Notes: generated by a model not told the origin, from the letters alone. 64,000 nt of DNA from Vicingaceae bacterium (GCA_018402765.1 JAGYIE010000002.1:124001-188000); one strand, 5' to 3'; positions 7,791 through 17,790 are shown, counted from the first letter of the stretch. A program made the numbers and translations.

Positions 7791-9530
7791 ATGGTTTTAA
7801 TTGAAAAAAGGTCTACAGCTGCATTTCTTGTATTCATCGCGATAATAGCTTTGGGTGCGTATTGGAGTTCATTTTCAAATGCTTTTACCCACTTTGATGA
7901 CCAAATACAAATAACTGAAAACTCAGATATCGTAAAGATGAACTGGGATAAGTTAAAAACAATATTTAGTTCCACTTATGTAGGAATGTATCAACCAATA
8001 AGTACACTAATCTACGGTTTACTAATTGGATTTTTCGGAATAAAACCTGCAGTTTTTCACGTATTTAGCTTCTTACTGCATTTACTTAATGGCTGGCTTG
8101 TATTTCTGTTGCTCAAACAGCTCATCAAAAAAGAACTTTACATCATTCCGTTAGTGGGTTTATTTGTTTTACACCCCATGCAAGTAGAATCAGTTAGTTG
8201 GGCATCTGCTACGTCTAACATTATTTTTACCTCGTTTTACCTGACCGCTATTCTTAGTTTTTTAAAAAATCCGAAACGCACCTTCGATCCTGCTGCGTTT
8301 AGTTGGTTCATACTCGCCTGCCTGAGCAAGGCCACAGCCATTAGTTTGCCTGTTGTTTTACTGGCTTACCTGGTGGTGATAAGAAAGAAAAGTTGGATCA
8401 CTAGCTTTGTGCAATTGCTTCCGTATTTTTTGATTTCCCTTTTAATAGGAACAATCACCATTATGAGTCGTGAGAGTGCTGAACACATGACCAATTTGGC
8501 GTTGAGTTACACCTTGATTGAACGCGGTCTTATCTTCTGTTACACAGTGGTATTTTACCCTTTGCAATACTTATTTCCAATAGAACTTTCTCCTTTTTAC
8601 TCTTTCCCAAATAAAGTAAGTGGCAGTTTTGGTTGGATCTACTATGTCGCACCCTTTATTTTAGCGACCTTAATATACACAGTATACCGTTTTAGAAAAA
8701 ATAAATTAGTGATTTTTGGAGCATTGTTTTATTTAATTACGATTGGTCCTGTACTTCAACTAATACCTGTCGGCAGTCAGGTCGTTACAGACCGATATAT
8801 CTATTTAAGTGGAATAGGTATCTTAATCGCCTTAAGCCCCTTACTCGGATTAATTAAAAATCACAAAGCACTCTTAATTGCGAGTGTTACGTGTTTTTTA
8901 GGTATTGCTATTTATGCCCAACAACGAACCACCGTTTGGCAAAATGATGAAACCATTTGGGGTGATGTGTTAGCAAAGGATGAGTATGTAGCCCAAGCAT
9001 GGAACAATAAAGGAATTATTGCTGAAAAGGAAGGAAAGATTGCTGATGCAGAACGATATTATTCCAGAGCTATTCAGTTAAATGCACAGTATGCTGACCC
9101 CTACACCAATAGGGGTAATATTTATGCTGCGCAAGGCAAATCAGAGGCTGCTTTAAAAGATTTCAATAATGCTTTAAAAATTAAGCCTAACCATGCTGAT
9201 GCATTATTTAATAGAGCAAATGAGTTCATTAAGATTGGGGATTTTAATACTGCATTAGAAGATTTAAATGCTTCTATTGCTATAAAACCTCAACCTGACG
9301 CACTAACGAACAGAGGATTAATATACATACAGACCAAAAAGTGGGGACAAGCTATGGATGATTTAAACGCTAGCATAAAACTTAATCCTAAAAATGCTCA
9401 AGCATTCTATTTAAGAGCATTGGTAAAATACCAAACAGTTGATGCTACTGCAGGTTGTGCCGACTTCCAGCAAGCTGCCAATCTTGGTGACGAGAATGCA
9501 AAGCAAGCATTAGAGCAGTATTGTAGGTAA
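7791..9530 (+). CDS. Polytopic membrane protein with C-terminal TPRs, TMTC/GT-C-like
   Basis: The 579-residue protein has a membrane half (residues about 1-380, roughly 9-11 helices) followed by about four tetratricopeptide repeats (about 395-560). After the first helix comes an Asp pair (D36-D37 in HFDDQIQI), then NWDKL and YQPISTL, and later HPMQVESVSWAS. This pattern resembles animal TMTC O-mannosyltransferases and other GT-C polyprenyl-sugar glycosyltransferases, in which the first external loop carries the catalytic acidic pair. I infer a membrane glycosyltransferase using a lipid-linked sugar on a protein or glycan acceptor. The TPRs would face the periplasm. It is flanked by fbp and mfd, with no obvious functional neighbours. 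Confidence 0.75.
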   Translation: MVLIEKRSTAAFLVFIAIIALGAYWSSFSNAFTHFDDQIQITENSDIVKMNWDKLKTIFSSTYVGMYQPISTLIYGLLIGFFGIKPAVFHVFSFLLHLLNGWLVFLLLKQLIKKELYIIPLVGLFVLHPMQVESVSWASATSNIIFTSFYLTAILSFLKNPKRTFDPAAFSWFILACLSKATAISLPVVLLAYLVVIRKKSWITSFVQLLPYFLISLLIGTITIMSRESAEHMTNLALSYTLIERGLIFCYTVVFYPLQYLFPIELSPFYSFPNKVSGSFGWIYYVAPFILATLIYTVYRFRKNKLVIFGALFYLITIGPVLQLIPVGSQVVTDRYIYLSGIGILIALSPLLGLIKNHKALLIASVTCFLGIAIYAQQRTTVWQNDETIWGDVLAKDEYVAQAWNNKGIIAEKEGKIADAERYYSRAIQLNAQYADPYTNRGNIYAAQGKSEAALKDFNNALKIKPNHADALFNRANEFIKIGDFNTALEDLNASIAIKPQPDALTNRGLIYIQTKKWGQAMDDLNASIKLNPKNAQAFYLRALVKYQTVDATAGCADFQQAANLGDENAKQALEQYCR

Positions 9531-9563
9531 AATAAAAACAATATAACATTAAAAAAGTTAAAC

Positions 9564-9592
9564 TTGCTTACCTATTAGAATACTTAATTTTG
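9564..9592 (+). promoter_or_regulatory. mfd: Bacteroidota-type promoter of mfd
   Basis: TTG at 9564-9566, an 18-base spacer and TAATTTTG at 9585-9592 match the TTG-N17..23-TAnnTTTG consensus exactly. The mfd ATG lies 17 bases further on, leaving a leader of about ten bases. Confidence 0.65.
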
Positions 9593-9609
9593 CTACTTAG
9601 CACAACTGA

Positions 9610-12600
9610 ATGACAAAGACAGAACTTAAAGAATTATTCGTTTCAGCACCAAAGGTTCAAGAAATTGCAAACCGATTAAAAGATTACCCTCAATCTCATA
9701 TCGCATTAAAAAAAGCGTTAGGTTCACTATCCTCATTTTATGCATTTGGAGTAGCGCAAAACTTTCCAATTAATCATTTATTTATTCTCGGAGACAAAGA
9801 GGAAGCTGCTTACTTCTTAAATGATTTAGAGGAAATAGCAGGAGAAGATAAGGTGATTTTCTTTCCAGGATCTTATCGAAAAGCATACGACGTAGAGAAG
9901 ACTGACAATGCAAACATCCAAATGCGTGCTGAAGCATTAAACAAGATTAACAAAAAAGACAGTTCTTATTTGATTATTACCTATCCTGAAGCCATTACAG
10001 AAAAAGTAGTGACCAAAAAGAATTTGATTGACAATACGCTCATAATTCGAAGAAATGATAAGCTAAGTATTGACTTTTTGATAGACATCCTAAACAGTTA
10101 CAGCTTTAATCGGGTAGATTTTGCAGCAGAACCTGGCGATTATTCCATTCGAGGTGGTATTGTAGATATCTATTCATTCTCAAATGAAAACCCCATAAGA
10201 ATAGAGCTTTTTGGCGATGAAGTAGACTCCATCCGAACTTTCGATCCGGGTACTCAACTATCAATTAGCCCAATGGAGTTTGTCTCTATTCTACCAAACG
10301 TGCAAGAAAAGCTTTTGGAAGAAAGCAGGGAGTCTTTTCTATCTTTTATTCATGAAAATACAGTTTTATGGTTCAAAGACTATTTACAAGCAAAAGAGAA
10401 AATCCAAAAAGAATTCGAAAATGCGAGTAATGTATATGAAAACATCGATTCTCCAATCAAACATTTGGAGCCATATGAGCTGTATACTTCAAAGGAAGAT
10501 TTCATATTAGAAAGTAAGCGATTCAACACCATAGAATTTGGAACTGCAGACTATTTTGACATTGATTTAACGGTAACTATAAATGCTGATCCGCAGCCCG
10601 CTTTTAATAAAAACTTTGACTTATTAAGTGAAAACTTAAACCGGAATTCAGAGCGAGGTGTCGACAATCTAATCCTAGCTGCGAGTGCTAAACAAATAGA
10701 ACGACTTTATGCCATCTTTGAAGACATCGGCAAGGAGATCAATATGAAAACGCTCTTAATGAGTGTACAAGAAGGTTTTATTGAGAAAGATTTAAAAGTT
10801 GCTTGCTATACAGATCATCAAATCTTTAATAGATACCATCGATTTAGACTTAAAGAGAGTTTTAGAAAAAAGGATCAGGCAATTACGCTCAAAGAACTGA
10901 ACAATCTACAAGCCGGCGATTACGTTACACACATCGATCATGGAATTGGTCAATTTTCAGGGCTGGAGAAGATAAATGTGAATGGCAAAAAACAAGAAGC
11001 AATTCGAATATTGTATAAAAATGGAGATACACTTTATGTTTCTATACACTCGTTGCATAGAATTGCCAAATTTGTTGGCAAGGATGGAACACCCCCCAAA
11101 ATAGATAAACTAGGAGCCACTGCTTGGGCCAAGCAAAAGCAAAAGACAAAGAGTAAGATTAAAGAGGTTGCTTTTGATTTAATAAAGCTTTATGCAGAAC
11201 GCAGAACCAAAGAAGGATTTCAATTTTCTCCTGACACTTATCTACAAGATGAATTGGAAGCATCGTTTATCTATGAAGATACTCCCGATCAACTAAAGGC
11301 AACCAACGATATCAAAGCGGATATGGAATCGCCTCAGCCAATGGATCGATTAATATGTGGTGATGTAGGATTTGGAAAAACAGAAGTAGCTGTAAGAGCA
11401 GCGTTTAAAGCTGTAGCTGATAGTAAGCAAGTTGCTGTATTAGTGCCAACCACAATTCTTGCATGGCAGCATTACAAAACATTTAAAAATCGACTCAACG
11501 ATTTTCCATGTAAAGTGGATTATATCAATAGATTTAAATCAGTAAAACAGCAAAAAGAAACGCTTCAAAAATTAGCTAATGGTGAAATAGATATTATCAT
11601 AGGGACACATAGATTAGCAGGGAAAGATATAAAATTTAATAATCTAGGTCTACTAATTATTGATGAAGAGCAGAAATTTGGAGTAGGAGTAAAAGATAAG
11701 CTGAAAACTATAAAGGCAAATGTGGATACCTTAACTCTAACAGCTACGCCAATTCCACGGACGCTTCAATTCTCTTTAATGGCAGCCAGAGATTTGTCTG
11801 TAATCAATACACCACCGCCAAATAGACAACCGATTCTAACCGAGGTTCACACCTTTAATGAAGAGTTAATACGAGATGCAATCATCTATGAAGTCAACAG
11901 AAATGGCCAAGTCTTTTTTATCAATAATCGAGTAGAAAACTTGAAGGAAATAGCCGGAATGATTAACCGACTTTGCCCCGATGTAAAAGTATTAACTGCT
12001 CATGGTCAATTAAAAGGTGATGATTTAGAAGACCGAATGATGAGTTTTATTGATGGTGATTTTGATGTGTTGATTGCTACCACAATTATTGAATCAGGAT
12101 TAGATATTCCAAATGCCAACACCATCATTATTAACAATGCCAATAATTTTGGGTTGAGCGATTTACACCAAATGCGCGGACGTGTAGGACGAAGCAATAA
12201 AAAAGCATTTTGCTATTTACTGGCACCTCCTGTTATCGCGTTGAGCAATGATGCCAGAAGGAGACTGCAAGCCTTAGAACAATTCTCAGATTTAGGAAGT
12301 GGTTTCCAAATCGCTATGAAAGATTTAGATATTAGAGGAGCAGGAAACTTATTAGGAGCTGAACAAAGCGGTTTTATTTCAGAAATTGGTTTTGAAATGT
12401 ATAAAAAAATCTTGGATGAGGCCATTCAAGAACTTAAAGACAATGAGTTTAAAGACCTATACCAAGAAGATACAAATGAGGAATATGAATTTGTAAAAGA
12501 CACGATAATAGAAACAGATTTTGAGTTATTAATTCCTGATCAGTACATTACGAATATTTCTGAACGAATAAATTTATATAAAGAGTTGGACAATATCGAT

Positions 12601-12966
12601 ACCGAAGAAAGATTAAGTAAATTCGAAAAACAACTGACCGACCGATTTGGTCCTGTGCCAAAGCAAACCAAAGAATTAATAGAAACTATCCGTTTGAGAT
12701 GGATTACTCAGGAAGTCGGTTTCGAAAAAATCATTTTAAAACAAGGCAAATTTATTGGCTATTTTATCGCTAACGAAGCATCTGCTTATTATCAGTCTGC
12801 TGCATTTACAAGAGTATTAAACTATGTTCAGAAGAACCAAGGAAAAGTAGCACTTAGAGAAAAAAACAAACGGTTATCACTTGTTTTTACGGGCATTAGG
12901 GATATTAAAACAGCAATAAAATCATTATCCCTACTTACCGTTGATAAAAAAATGGAAGTTATATAA
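9610..12966 (+). CDS. mfd: Transcription-repair coupling factor
   Basis: Mfd is a DNA translocase that removes RNA polymerase stalled at lesions and recruits UvrA. The 1118-residue protein shows the full domain order: UvrB-homologous N-terminus with GDYSIRGGIVDIYS near residue 180, the CarD-like RNA polymerase-interaction domain at about 435-500 (GDYVTHIDHGIGQF), and the RecG-like motor. The motor has Walker A GDVGFGKTEV near residue 584, a DEEQ box near 685 and the TATPIPRTLQ motif. A TRCF C-terminal autoinhibitory domain follows. The protein is intact and of normal length. A good promoter lies just upstream, and a small membrane-protein gene follows after 19 bases. Confidence 0.97.
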   Translation: MTKTELKELFVSAPKVQEIANRLKDYPQSHIALKKALGSLSSFYAFGVAQNFPINHLFILGDKEEAAYFLNDLEEIAGEDKVIFFPGSYRKAYDVEKTDNANIQMRAEALNKINKKDSSYLIITYPEAITEKVVTKKNLIDNTLIIRRNDKLSIDFLIDILNSYSFNRVDFAAEPGDYSIRGGIVDIYSFSNENPIRIELFGDEVDSIRTFDPGTQLSISPMEFVSILPNVQEKLLEESRESFLSFIHENTVLWFKDYLQAKEKIQKEFENASNVYENIDSPIKHLEPYELYTSKEDFILESKRFNTIEFGTADYFDIDLTVTINADPQPAFNKNFDLLSENLNRNSERGVDNLILAASAKQIERLYAIFEDIGKEINMKTLLMSVQEGFIEKDLKVACYTDHQIFNRYHRFRLKESFRKKDQAITLKELNNLQAGDYVTHIDHGIGQFSGLEKINVNGKKQEAIRILYKNGDTLYVSIHSLHRIAKFVGKDGTPPKIDKLGATAWAKQKQKTKSKIKEVAFDLIKLYAERRTKEGFQFSPDTYLQDELEASFIYEDTPDQLKATNDIKADMESPQPMDRLICGDVGFGKTEVAVRAAFKAVADSKQVAVLVPTTILAWQHYKTFKNRLNDFPCKVDYINRFKSVKQQKETLQKLANGEIDIIIGTHRLAGKDIKFNNLGLLIIDEEQKFGVGVKDKLKTIKANVDTLTLTATPIPRTLQFSLMAARDLSVINTPPPNRQPILTEVHTFNEELIRDAIIYEVNRNGQVFFINNRVENLKEIAGMINRLCPDVKVLTAHGQLKGDDLEDRMMSFIDGDFDVLIATTIIESGLDIPNANTIIINNANNFGLSDLHQMRGRVGRSNKKAFCYLLAPPVIALSNDARRRLQALEQFSDLGSGFQIAMKDLDIRGAGNLLGAEQSGFISEIGFEMYKKILDEAIQELKDNEFKDLYQEDTNEEYEFVKDTIIETDFELLIPDQYITNISERINLYKELDNIDTEERLSKFEKQLTDRFGPVPKQTKELIETIRLRWITQEVGFEKIILKQGKFIGYFIANEASAYYQSAAFTRVLNYVQKNQGKVALREKNKRLSLVFTGIRDIKTAIKSLSLLTVDKKMEVI

Positions 12967-12985
12967 TTGAAACAAAACACATCGC

Positions 12986-13765
12986 ATGAAAAACCAAAAA
13001 ATAATCGCATTTGTAAATGCTAGCTCATTAGCAATTGCCTTAATTGTAAATTACTTGGCTACTGCTAAACAGATTTTTGGCGTTTCTATGAAAGATCAGT
13101 CAGATAAATATTTCAATTTATTTACGCCTGCCCCTTACGCCTTTTCTATTTGGGGATTTATCTACCTCTTTTTGATTGCTTTTGTTGGATATCAATTTTA
13201 TCAAATTTCGACGAAAAAATATGACAGTTCAATTGGCCAAATTGGCTATTGGTTTGCTATTGCTAACCTCGGGAACGCATTATGGATAGTTGCGTTTATG
13301 AATGATCTAGTTATAGAATCGATGGGAATCATGCTTGTAATTCTTTATTCATTAATAAAAATTACATTAAAAACCAATATGGAAAGATGGCATGCACCGG
13401 CAAAAACAATTGCATTTGTATGGTGGCCTATTAGCTTCTATTTCGGCTGGATTACAGTAGCGACTATAGCTAATGCATCGGCGCTAATGATTTATATTGA
13501 CTATGATGGAAGTCCATTATCTCCAAAAATATGGACCATACTATTGATGGTGACTGCTACCATTATTTATATCACTATGATTTGGAAACGAAGCATGCGC
13601 GAATATTCTCTGGTTGGTGTTTGGGCACTTATCGCAATAGCGGTAAAAAACTGGGATACTGAGCAGTCGATTGCATACACTGCGATTGGTTTATCAATAG
13701 TAATTTTTATCAACTCAAGTATACACAGTTTTCAAAACAGAAAGACTTTACCATTTTTTAAATAG
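12986..13765 (+). CDS. TspO/MBR-related tryptophan-rich membrane protein
   Basis: The 259-residue protein has about seven hydrophobic helices. It carries aromatic motifs typical of tryptophan-rich sensory proteins of the TspO/MBR group: FTPAPYAFSIWGFIYL near residues 46-60, then N-LWI and WWPISFYFGWI further on. Classical TspO has five helices and about 160 residues, so this belongs to the longer bacterial relatives. TspO proteins bind porphyrins or other hydrophobic ligands, but the role of the long form is not known to me. It starts 19 bases after mfd and is probably read through from it. Its 3' end nearly touches the convergent permease gene. Confidence 0.7.
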   Translation: MKNQKIIAFVNASSLAIALIVNYLATAKQIFGVSMKDQSDKYFNLFTPAPYAFSIWGFIYLFLIAFVGYQFYQISTKKYDSSIGQIGYWFAIANLGNALWIVAFMNDLVIESMGIMLVILYSLIKITLKTNMERWHAPAKTIAFVWWPISFYFGWITVATIANASALMIYIDYDGSPLSPKIWTILLMVTATIIYITMIWKRSMREYSLVGVWALIAIAVKNWDTEQSIAYTAIGLSIVIFINSSIHSFQNRKTLPFFK

Positions 13766-13767
13766 CC

Positions 13768-15009
13768 CTACCTTCTTATCGCTTCCACAGGATCCATTCT
13801 TGACGCCCCCCAGGCTGGTATAAATCCTGAAATCAGTCCAATAACAACAGAAATACTAATTCCAAGAATAATGTTTTCAAGAGTTAGAAAAACTTCAAAA
13901 TCTAGGCCATAGGTTAAAATTAACGTGCCTAAAAATATAATAAACAACCCAACTAACCCGCCAACCAGACAAAGGAAGATAGACTCAAACAGAAACTGAA
14001 AAAGAATAAAGAAATTTTTTGCACCAAGTGCTTTTTGTATCCCAATAATGCTAGTCCTCTCTTTTACAGACACAAACATGATATTGGCAATACTAAATCC
14101 TCCAACAATAATGGAGAAGATTCCAATTATACTTCCTGCAATATTTACGATACTAAATAACTCACCAAATCCTTTAGAAAGCATATCCAATTCGTTTAAA
14201 GCAAAGTTATCTTTTTCAACAGGTTTCAGCTTTCGTAATGACCGCATTATGCCTGTTAGCTCATCCATTAACTCAGGGTTGCTGATATGTTCCTTTGCCT
14301 TAACCCTTATCGTTAAACTCATAGATTCGCTGCGCTCATTAAAAAGAGTTCTCGCAAAATTGATAGGGATAATAATTTGATCATCATTGGAATTCCCAAG
14401 CATGCTCTCGCCTTCTTTTTTCACCATACCAACGGCTGTAACATTACGCCCCATAAACTTAAACTGCTTGCCAATAGGATCTAAACCTCCAAAAAGATTC
14501 TTTCCAACATTAGCTCCAATTACTGCTATAGGACTACCGCTATTGGATTCATTTTCTGTAAAATACCTACCCTGTTCAATATTAACCTCAGCAACTTGGT
14601 TATACGCATGAGAAGCCCCAACAAAACGAACATTTTCAAGACTATTACTTTTGTGCTTTAAAGTAACTGAACCTTGTATATTCATTGCAACAGCCTGGGC
14701 ACCTTGTGACATTTTTTTAATGTTTCTAAATTCTTTGATCGTAGGCTGTGGGCGCTGCATATATTCCCACCAAGGTTGATTCCGATCAAAACTCCATGGC
14801 CATTTCTGAACATAAACTACTCTATCTCCTAAAGACGATATGCTGTCCTGAATACTTTTCTCCAAAGCATCTACCATGGTATAAACCGAAATAATTGAGA
14901 ATATTCCAATCGTAACACCAAGAAGCGACAAAAATGTCCGCAACTTATTTGCTACAAGTGCATTTATTGCAAAAGAAAGACTCTCTTTTAGTAGTTTTAA
15001 TAGTAGCAT
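13768..15009 (-). CDS. MacB/FtsX-type ABC transporter permease
   Basis: The 413-residue protein has one N-terminal helix (about 20-45), a large periplasmic MacB-type domain (about 46-285) and three C-terminal FtsX-type helices ending in the ASRMDPVEAIRR signature. The start MLLLKLLKESLSFAINALVANKLRTFLS is typical of MacB-like permeases. Such proteins transmit ATP-driven mechanical force to periplasmic partners in lipoprotein, peptide or macrolide export and in sensing. No cognate ATPase or membrane-fusion gene lies beside it, so the partners are encoded elsewhere. It is transcribed divergently from purH across a 175-base gap. Confidence 0.88.
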   Translation of the reverse strand: MLLLKLLKESLSFAINALVANKLRTFLSLLGVTIGIFSIISVYTMVDALEKSIQDSISSLGDRVVYVQKWPWSFDRNQPWWEYMQRPQPTIKEFRNIKKMSQGAQAVAMNIQGSVTLKHKSNSLENVRFVGASHAYNQVAEVNIEQGRYFTENESNSGSPIAVIGANVGKNLFGGLDPIGKQFKFMGRNVTAVGMVKKEGESMLGNSNDDQIIIPINFARTLFNERSESMSLTIRVKAKEHISNPELMDELTGIMRSLRKLKPVEKDNFALNELDMLSKGFGELFSIVNIAGSIIGIFSIIVGGFSIANIMFVSVKERTSIIGIQKALGAKNFFILFQFLFESIFLCLVGGLVGLFIIFLGTLILTYGLDFEVFLTLENIILGISISVVIGLISGFIPAWGASRMDPVEAIRR

Positions 15010-15115
15010 AATTGCATTTTATAATGGTAAAATTAAACTTCTTTTTTAGCTTCTAACTACCGCTCATCAAATCGTAGTTTTAAACAAAAAAAACTTCTTA
15101 TCAACACCCCACTAT

Positions 15116-15154
15116 TTAAGGCCTAGAGCCTTTGTTTAACCCACCTTAAATTTG
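15116..15154 (+). promoter_or_regulatory. purH: Candidate purH upstream elements
   Basis: The 175-base divergent gap contains TTAAGGCCTA (15116-15125), also seen before mgtE, and a perfect -7 box TAAATTTG (15147-15154), 30 bases before the purH ATG. No TTG lies 17-23 bases before the -7 box, so the -33 part is unclear and another factor may help. The remainder of the gap is AT-rich, and nothing else stands out. Confidence 0.4.
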
Positions 15155-15184
15155 TAAAATTGTGCTTTACTTTCACACGACATC

Positions 15185-16717
15185 ATGAATCAACCAAAGC
15201 GAATAAAAACCGCCTTAATTTCAGTTTTTTACAAAGAAAATCTAGCTCCAATAATTGAGCAACTTCATGCAGATGGAGTGACACTTTTGTCTACAGGTGG
15301 GACAAGGAAGTTTATTGAAGAATTAAACATTCCTTGTCAAGCAGTAGAAGACTTGACTTCTTATCCATCCATTTTGGGTGGAAGAGTTAAAACACTTCAT
15401 CCAAAAGTTTTTGGTGGAATACTAGCAAGAAGAGAAAATGAAAGTGATGAAAAAGAAATTTCTGCATTCAGAATTCCTGAAATTGACTTAGTGATTGTTG
15501 ATTTATATCCATTTGAAGAAACTGTTAAATCAGGTGCTTCCAATAATGATATTATTGAAAAAATAGACATTGGTGGCATTTCTCTAATTAGAGCTGCTGC
15601 TAAAAACTTTAACGATGTTTTAATCGTCAGCTCAAGAGATCAGTATACTGACTTACTTGCTGTGATTCAAAATGGGAAAGGCTCAACAAGTATTGAGGAT
15701 CGAAGAAGATTTGCAGCTCAAGCTTTTCAAATCTCCTCTCACTATGATACCGCCATATTTAATTACTTCAACAAGACAGAAGAAATTGAAGCACTTAAAA
15801 TAAGTGAGAATACCGCTAATAGCTTGCGTTATGGAGAAAATCCTCACCAAAAGGGAACATTTTTTGGAAATATGGATGAACTATTTGATAAGCTTCATGG
15901 AAAAGAGCTTTCTTATAATAACTTACTAGACGTAGATGCAGCAGTTAACCTAATAGGAGAGTTTACAAAAAGCAATCCAACATTTGCTATTTTAAAACAC
16001 AATAATGCATGTGGCATAGCTACTAGATCGACTGTAGCTGAAGCATATGAAGCAGCTTTAGCAGGGGATCCTGTATCAGCATTTGGTGGAATTTTGATAA
16101 CCAATCAAGAAATTGATGAAGCCACGGCAAATGCAATTAACCCTTTATTTTGCGAGGTAGTAATTGCACCTAGTTACAATGAAACTGCTTTATCAATTTT
16201 AAAATCAAAGAAGAACAGAATCATTTTAGTTCAAAAACAAATAGAATTGCCTCGAATGCAATATCGTTCTATCTTAAATGGAGCATTAGTCCAAGATAAG
16301 GACTTAGTTACAGATAAAAAAAGTAACTTTAAAACGGTTACCAACGTTGCTCCAACTGACCAAGAATTAGAAGATTTAGAATTTGCTTCGAAACTTGTAA
16401 AACAAACCAAGTCAAATGCTATCATTTTAGCTAAAAATGGTCAATTATTGGCAGGAGGAACAGGACAAACATCTCGAGTAGATGCACTAAACCAAGCAAT
16501 TAAAAAAGCTAAAGAATTCAATTTTGATTTAAATGGAGCTGTAATGGCATCTGATGCTTTTTTCCCATTTCCTGACTGTGTAGAAATAGCGAAAAAAGCA
16601 GGAATAACAGCAGTTATTCAACCAGGAGGGTCGATTAAAGACGACCTTTCGATTGATTATTGCAACAACAATAACCTTGCGATGGTATTTACCGGAACAA
16701 GACACTTTAAACACTAA
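15185..16717 (+). CDS. purH: Bifunctional AICAR transformylase / IMP cyclohydrolase
   Basis: PurH performs the last two steps of de novo purine synthesis, formylating AICAR with 10-formyl-THF and closing the ring to IMP. The N-terminal MGS-like cyclohydrolase domain (residues about 1-190) carries LLSTGGTRKFIEE and KTLHPKVFGGILAR. The transformylase domain follows with SLRYGENPHQ (near 217) and LKHNNACGIA (near 270), the catalytic Lys-His region. The length of 510 residues is normal. It is followed after 21 bases by mreB, so the rod-shape genes may share its transcript. Confidence 0.97.
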   Translation: MNQPKRIKTALISVFYKENLAPIIEQLHADGVTLLSTGGTRKFIEELNIPCQAVEDLTSYPSILGGRVKTLHPKVFGGILARRENESDEKEISAFRIPEIDLVIVDLYPFEETVKSGASNNDIIEKIDIGGISLIRAAAKNFNDVLIVSSRDQYTDLLAVIQNGKGSTSIEDRRRFAAQAFQISSHYDTAIFNYFNKTEEIEALKISENTANSLRYGENPHQKGTFFGNMDELFDKLHGKELSYNNLLDVDAAVNLIGEFTKSNPTFAILKHNNACGIATRSTVAEAYEAALAGDPVSAFGGILITNQEIDEATANAINPLFCEVVIAPSYNETALSILKSKKNRIILVQKQIELPRMQYRSILNGALVQDKDLVTDKKSNFKTVTNVAPTDQELEDLEFASKLVKQTKSNAIILAKNGQLLAGGTGQTSRVDALNQAIKKAKEFNFDLNGAVMASDAFFPFPDCVEIAKKAGITAVIQPGGSIKDDLSIDYCNNNNLAMVFTGTRHFKH

Positions 16718-16738
16718 CATACTTTTTGAATAAATAAA

Positions 16739-17761
16739 ATGGGATTATTTGATTTTTTCACCCAGGAGATTGCAATTGACCTCGGTACTGCAAACACTTT
16801 AATCATTCACAACGACAAAGTAGTTGTAGATGAACCTTCTATTGTAGCTATGGAACGTAGCACCGGTAAAGTAATCGCTGTAGGAAAGCGAGCAATGCAA
16901 ATGCATGGGAAAACACATGAAGATATCAAAACAATTCGCCCATTAAGAGATGGTGTTATTGCTGATTTCCAAGCTGCTGAGTACATGATTCGGGGCATGA
17001 TAAAAATGATTCATCCAACAAAACGCTACTTTAGCCCTTCACTAAAAATGGTAATTTGCATACCGTCTGGAATTACCGAAGTAGAGAAAAGAGCGGTAAA
17101 AGATTCTGCGGAACATGCAGGTGGGAAAGAAGTATATATGATTCATGAGCCAATGGCCGCTGCAATAGGCATCGGTATTGATGTGCTAGAACCGATGGGA
17201 AACATGATTATTGATATCGGCGGTGGTACATCAGAAATTGCTGTTATCGCACTAGGAGGAATAGTATGTGATAAATCTATACGAGTGGCAGGTGATGACT
17301 TTACAAATGATATAGTTGACTATATGCGACGGCAGCATAACTTATTGATTGGAGAGCGTTCAGCAGAAAAAATTAAGATTGAAGTCGGGTCTGCACTTCC
17401 CGAGTTAGATACACCTCCTGAAGATTATGCAGTTCAAGGTCGTGATCTAATGACAGGTACACCCAAAGAAATCATTGTTAGCTACACCGAAATTGCCCAT
17501 GCGTTAGACAAGTCAATCTCTAAGATTGAGGCTGCAATATTAAATGCACTTGAGATGACTCCTCCAGAACTTTCAGCTGATATCTATAGAACCGGATTAT
17601 ATCTTGCAGGCGGTGGATCACTATTAAGAGGTTTAGATAAGCGAATTTCTATTAAAACAAAACTACCAGTGCATGTTGCAGAGGATCCGTTAAGAGCTGT
17701 AGCTAGAGGCACCGGCATTGCGTTAAAGAATTCAGCAAAACTAACCTTCCTAATTCGTTAA
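16739..17761 (+). CDS. mreB: Rod shape-determining actin homologue MreB
   Basis: MreB is a bacterial actin that forms membrane-bound filaments and guides the elongation peptidoglycan machinery. It shows the actin-fold phosphate loops AIDLGTANTLI near the N-terminus and IDIGGGTSEIAVIA around residue 160. The LAGGGSLLRGLD adenosine motif lies near the C-terminus. The N-terminal MGLFDFFTQE probably helps membrane contact. The length of 340 residues is normal. It opens a five-gene block with mreC, mreD, the PBP2 gene and rodA, the standard elongasome order. Confidence 0.97.
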   Translation: MGLFDFFTQEIAIDLGTANTLIIHNDKVVVDEPSIVAMERSTGKVIAVGKRAMQMHGKTHEDIKTIRPLRDGVIADFQAAEYMIRGMIKMIHPTKRYFSPSLKMVICIPSGITEVEKRAVKDSAEHAGGKEVYMIHEPMAAAIGIGIDVLEPMGNMIIDIGGGTSEIAVIALGGIVCDKSIRVAGDDFTNDIVDYMRRQHNLLIGERSAEKIKIEVGSALPELDTPPEDYAVQGRDLMTGTPKEIIVSYTEIAHALDKSISKIEAAILNALEMTPPELSADIYRTGLYLAGGGSLLRGLDKRISIKTKLPVHVAEDPLRAVARGTGIALKNSAKLTFLIR

Positions 17762-17790
17762 TAATCAATAATTAGTTGTGCACATCTTAA

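Noticed and set aside
15131-15154. TTTG-N12-TAAATTTG as a full purH promoter
   Set aside because: The 12-base spacer is too short for the Bacteroidota pattern. Only the -7 box was kept, with low confidence.
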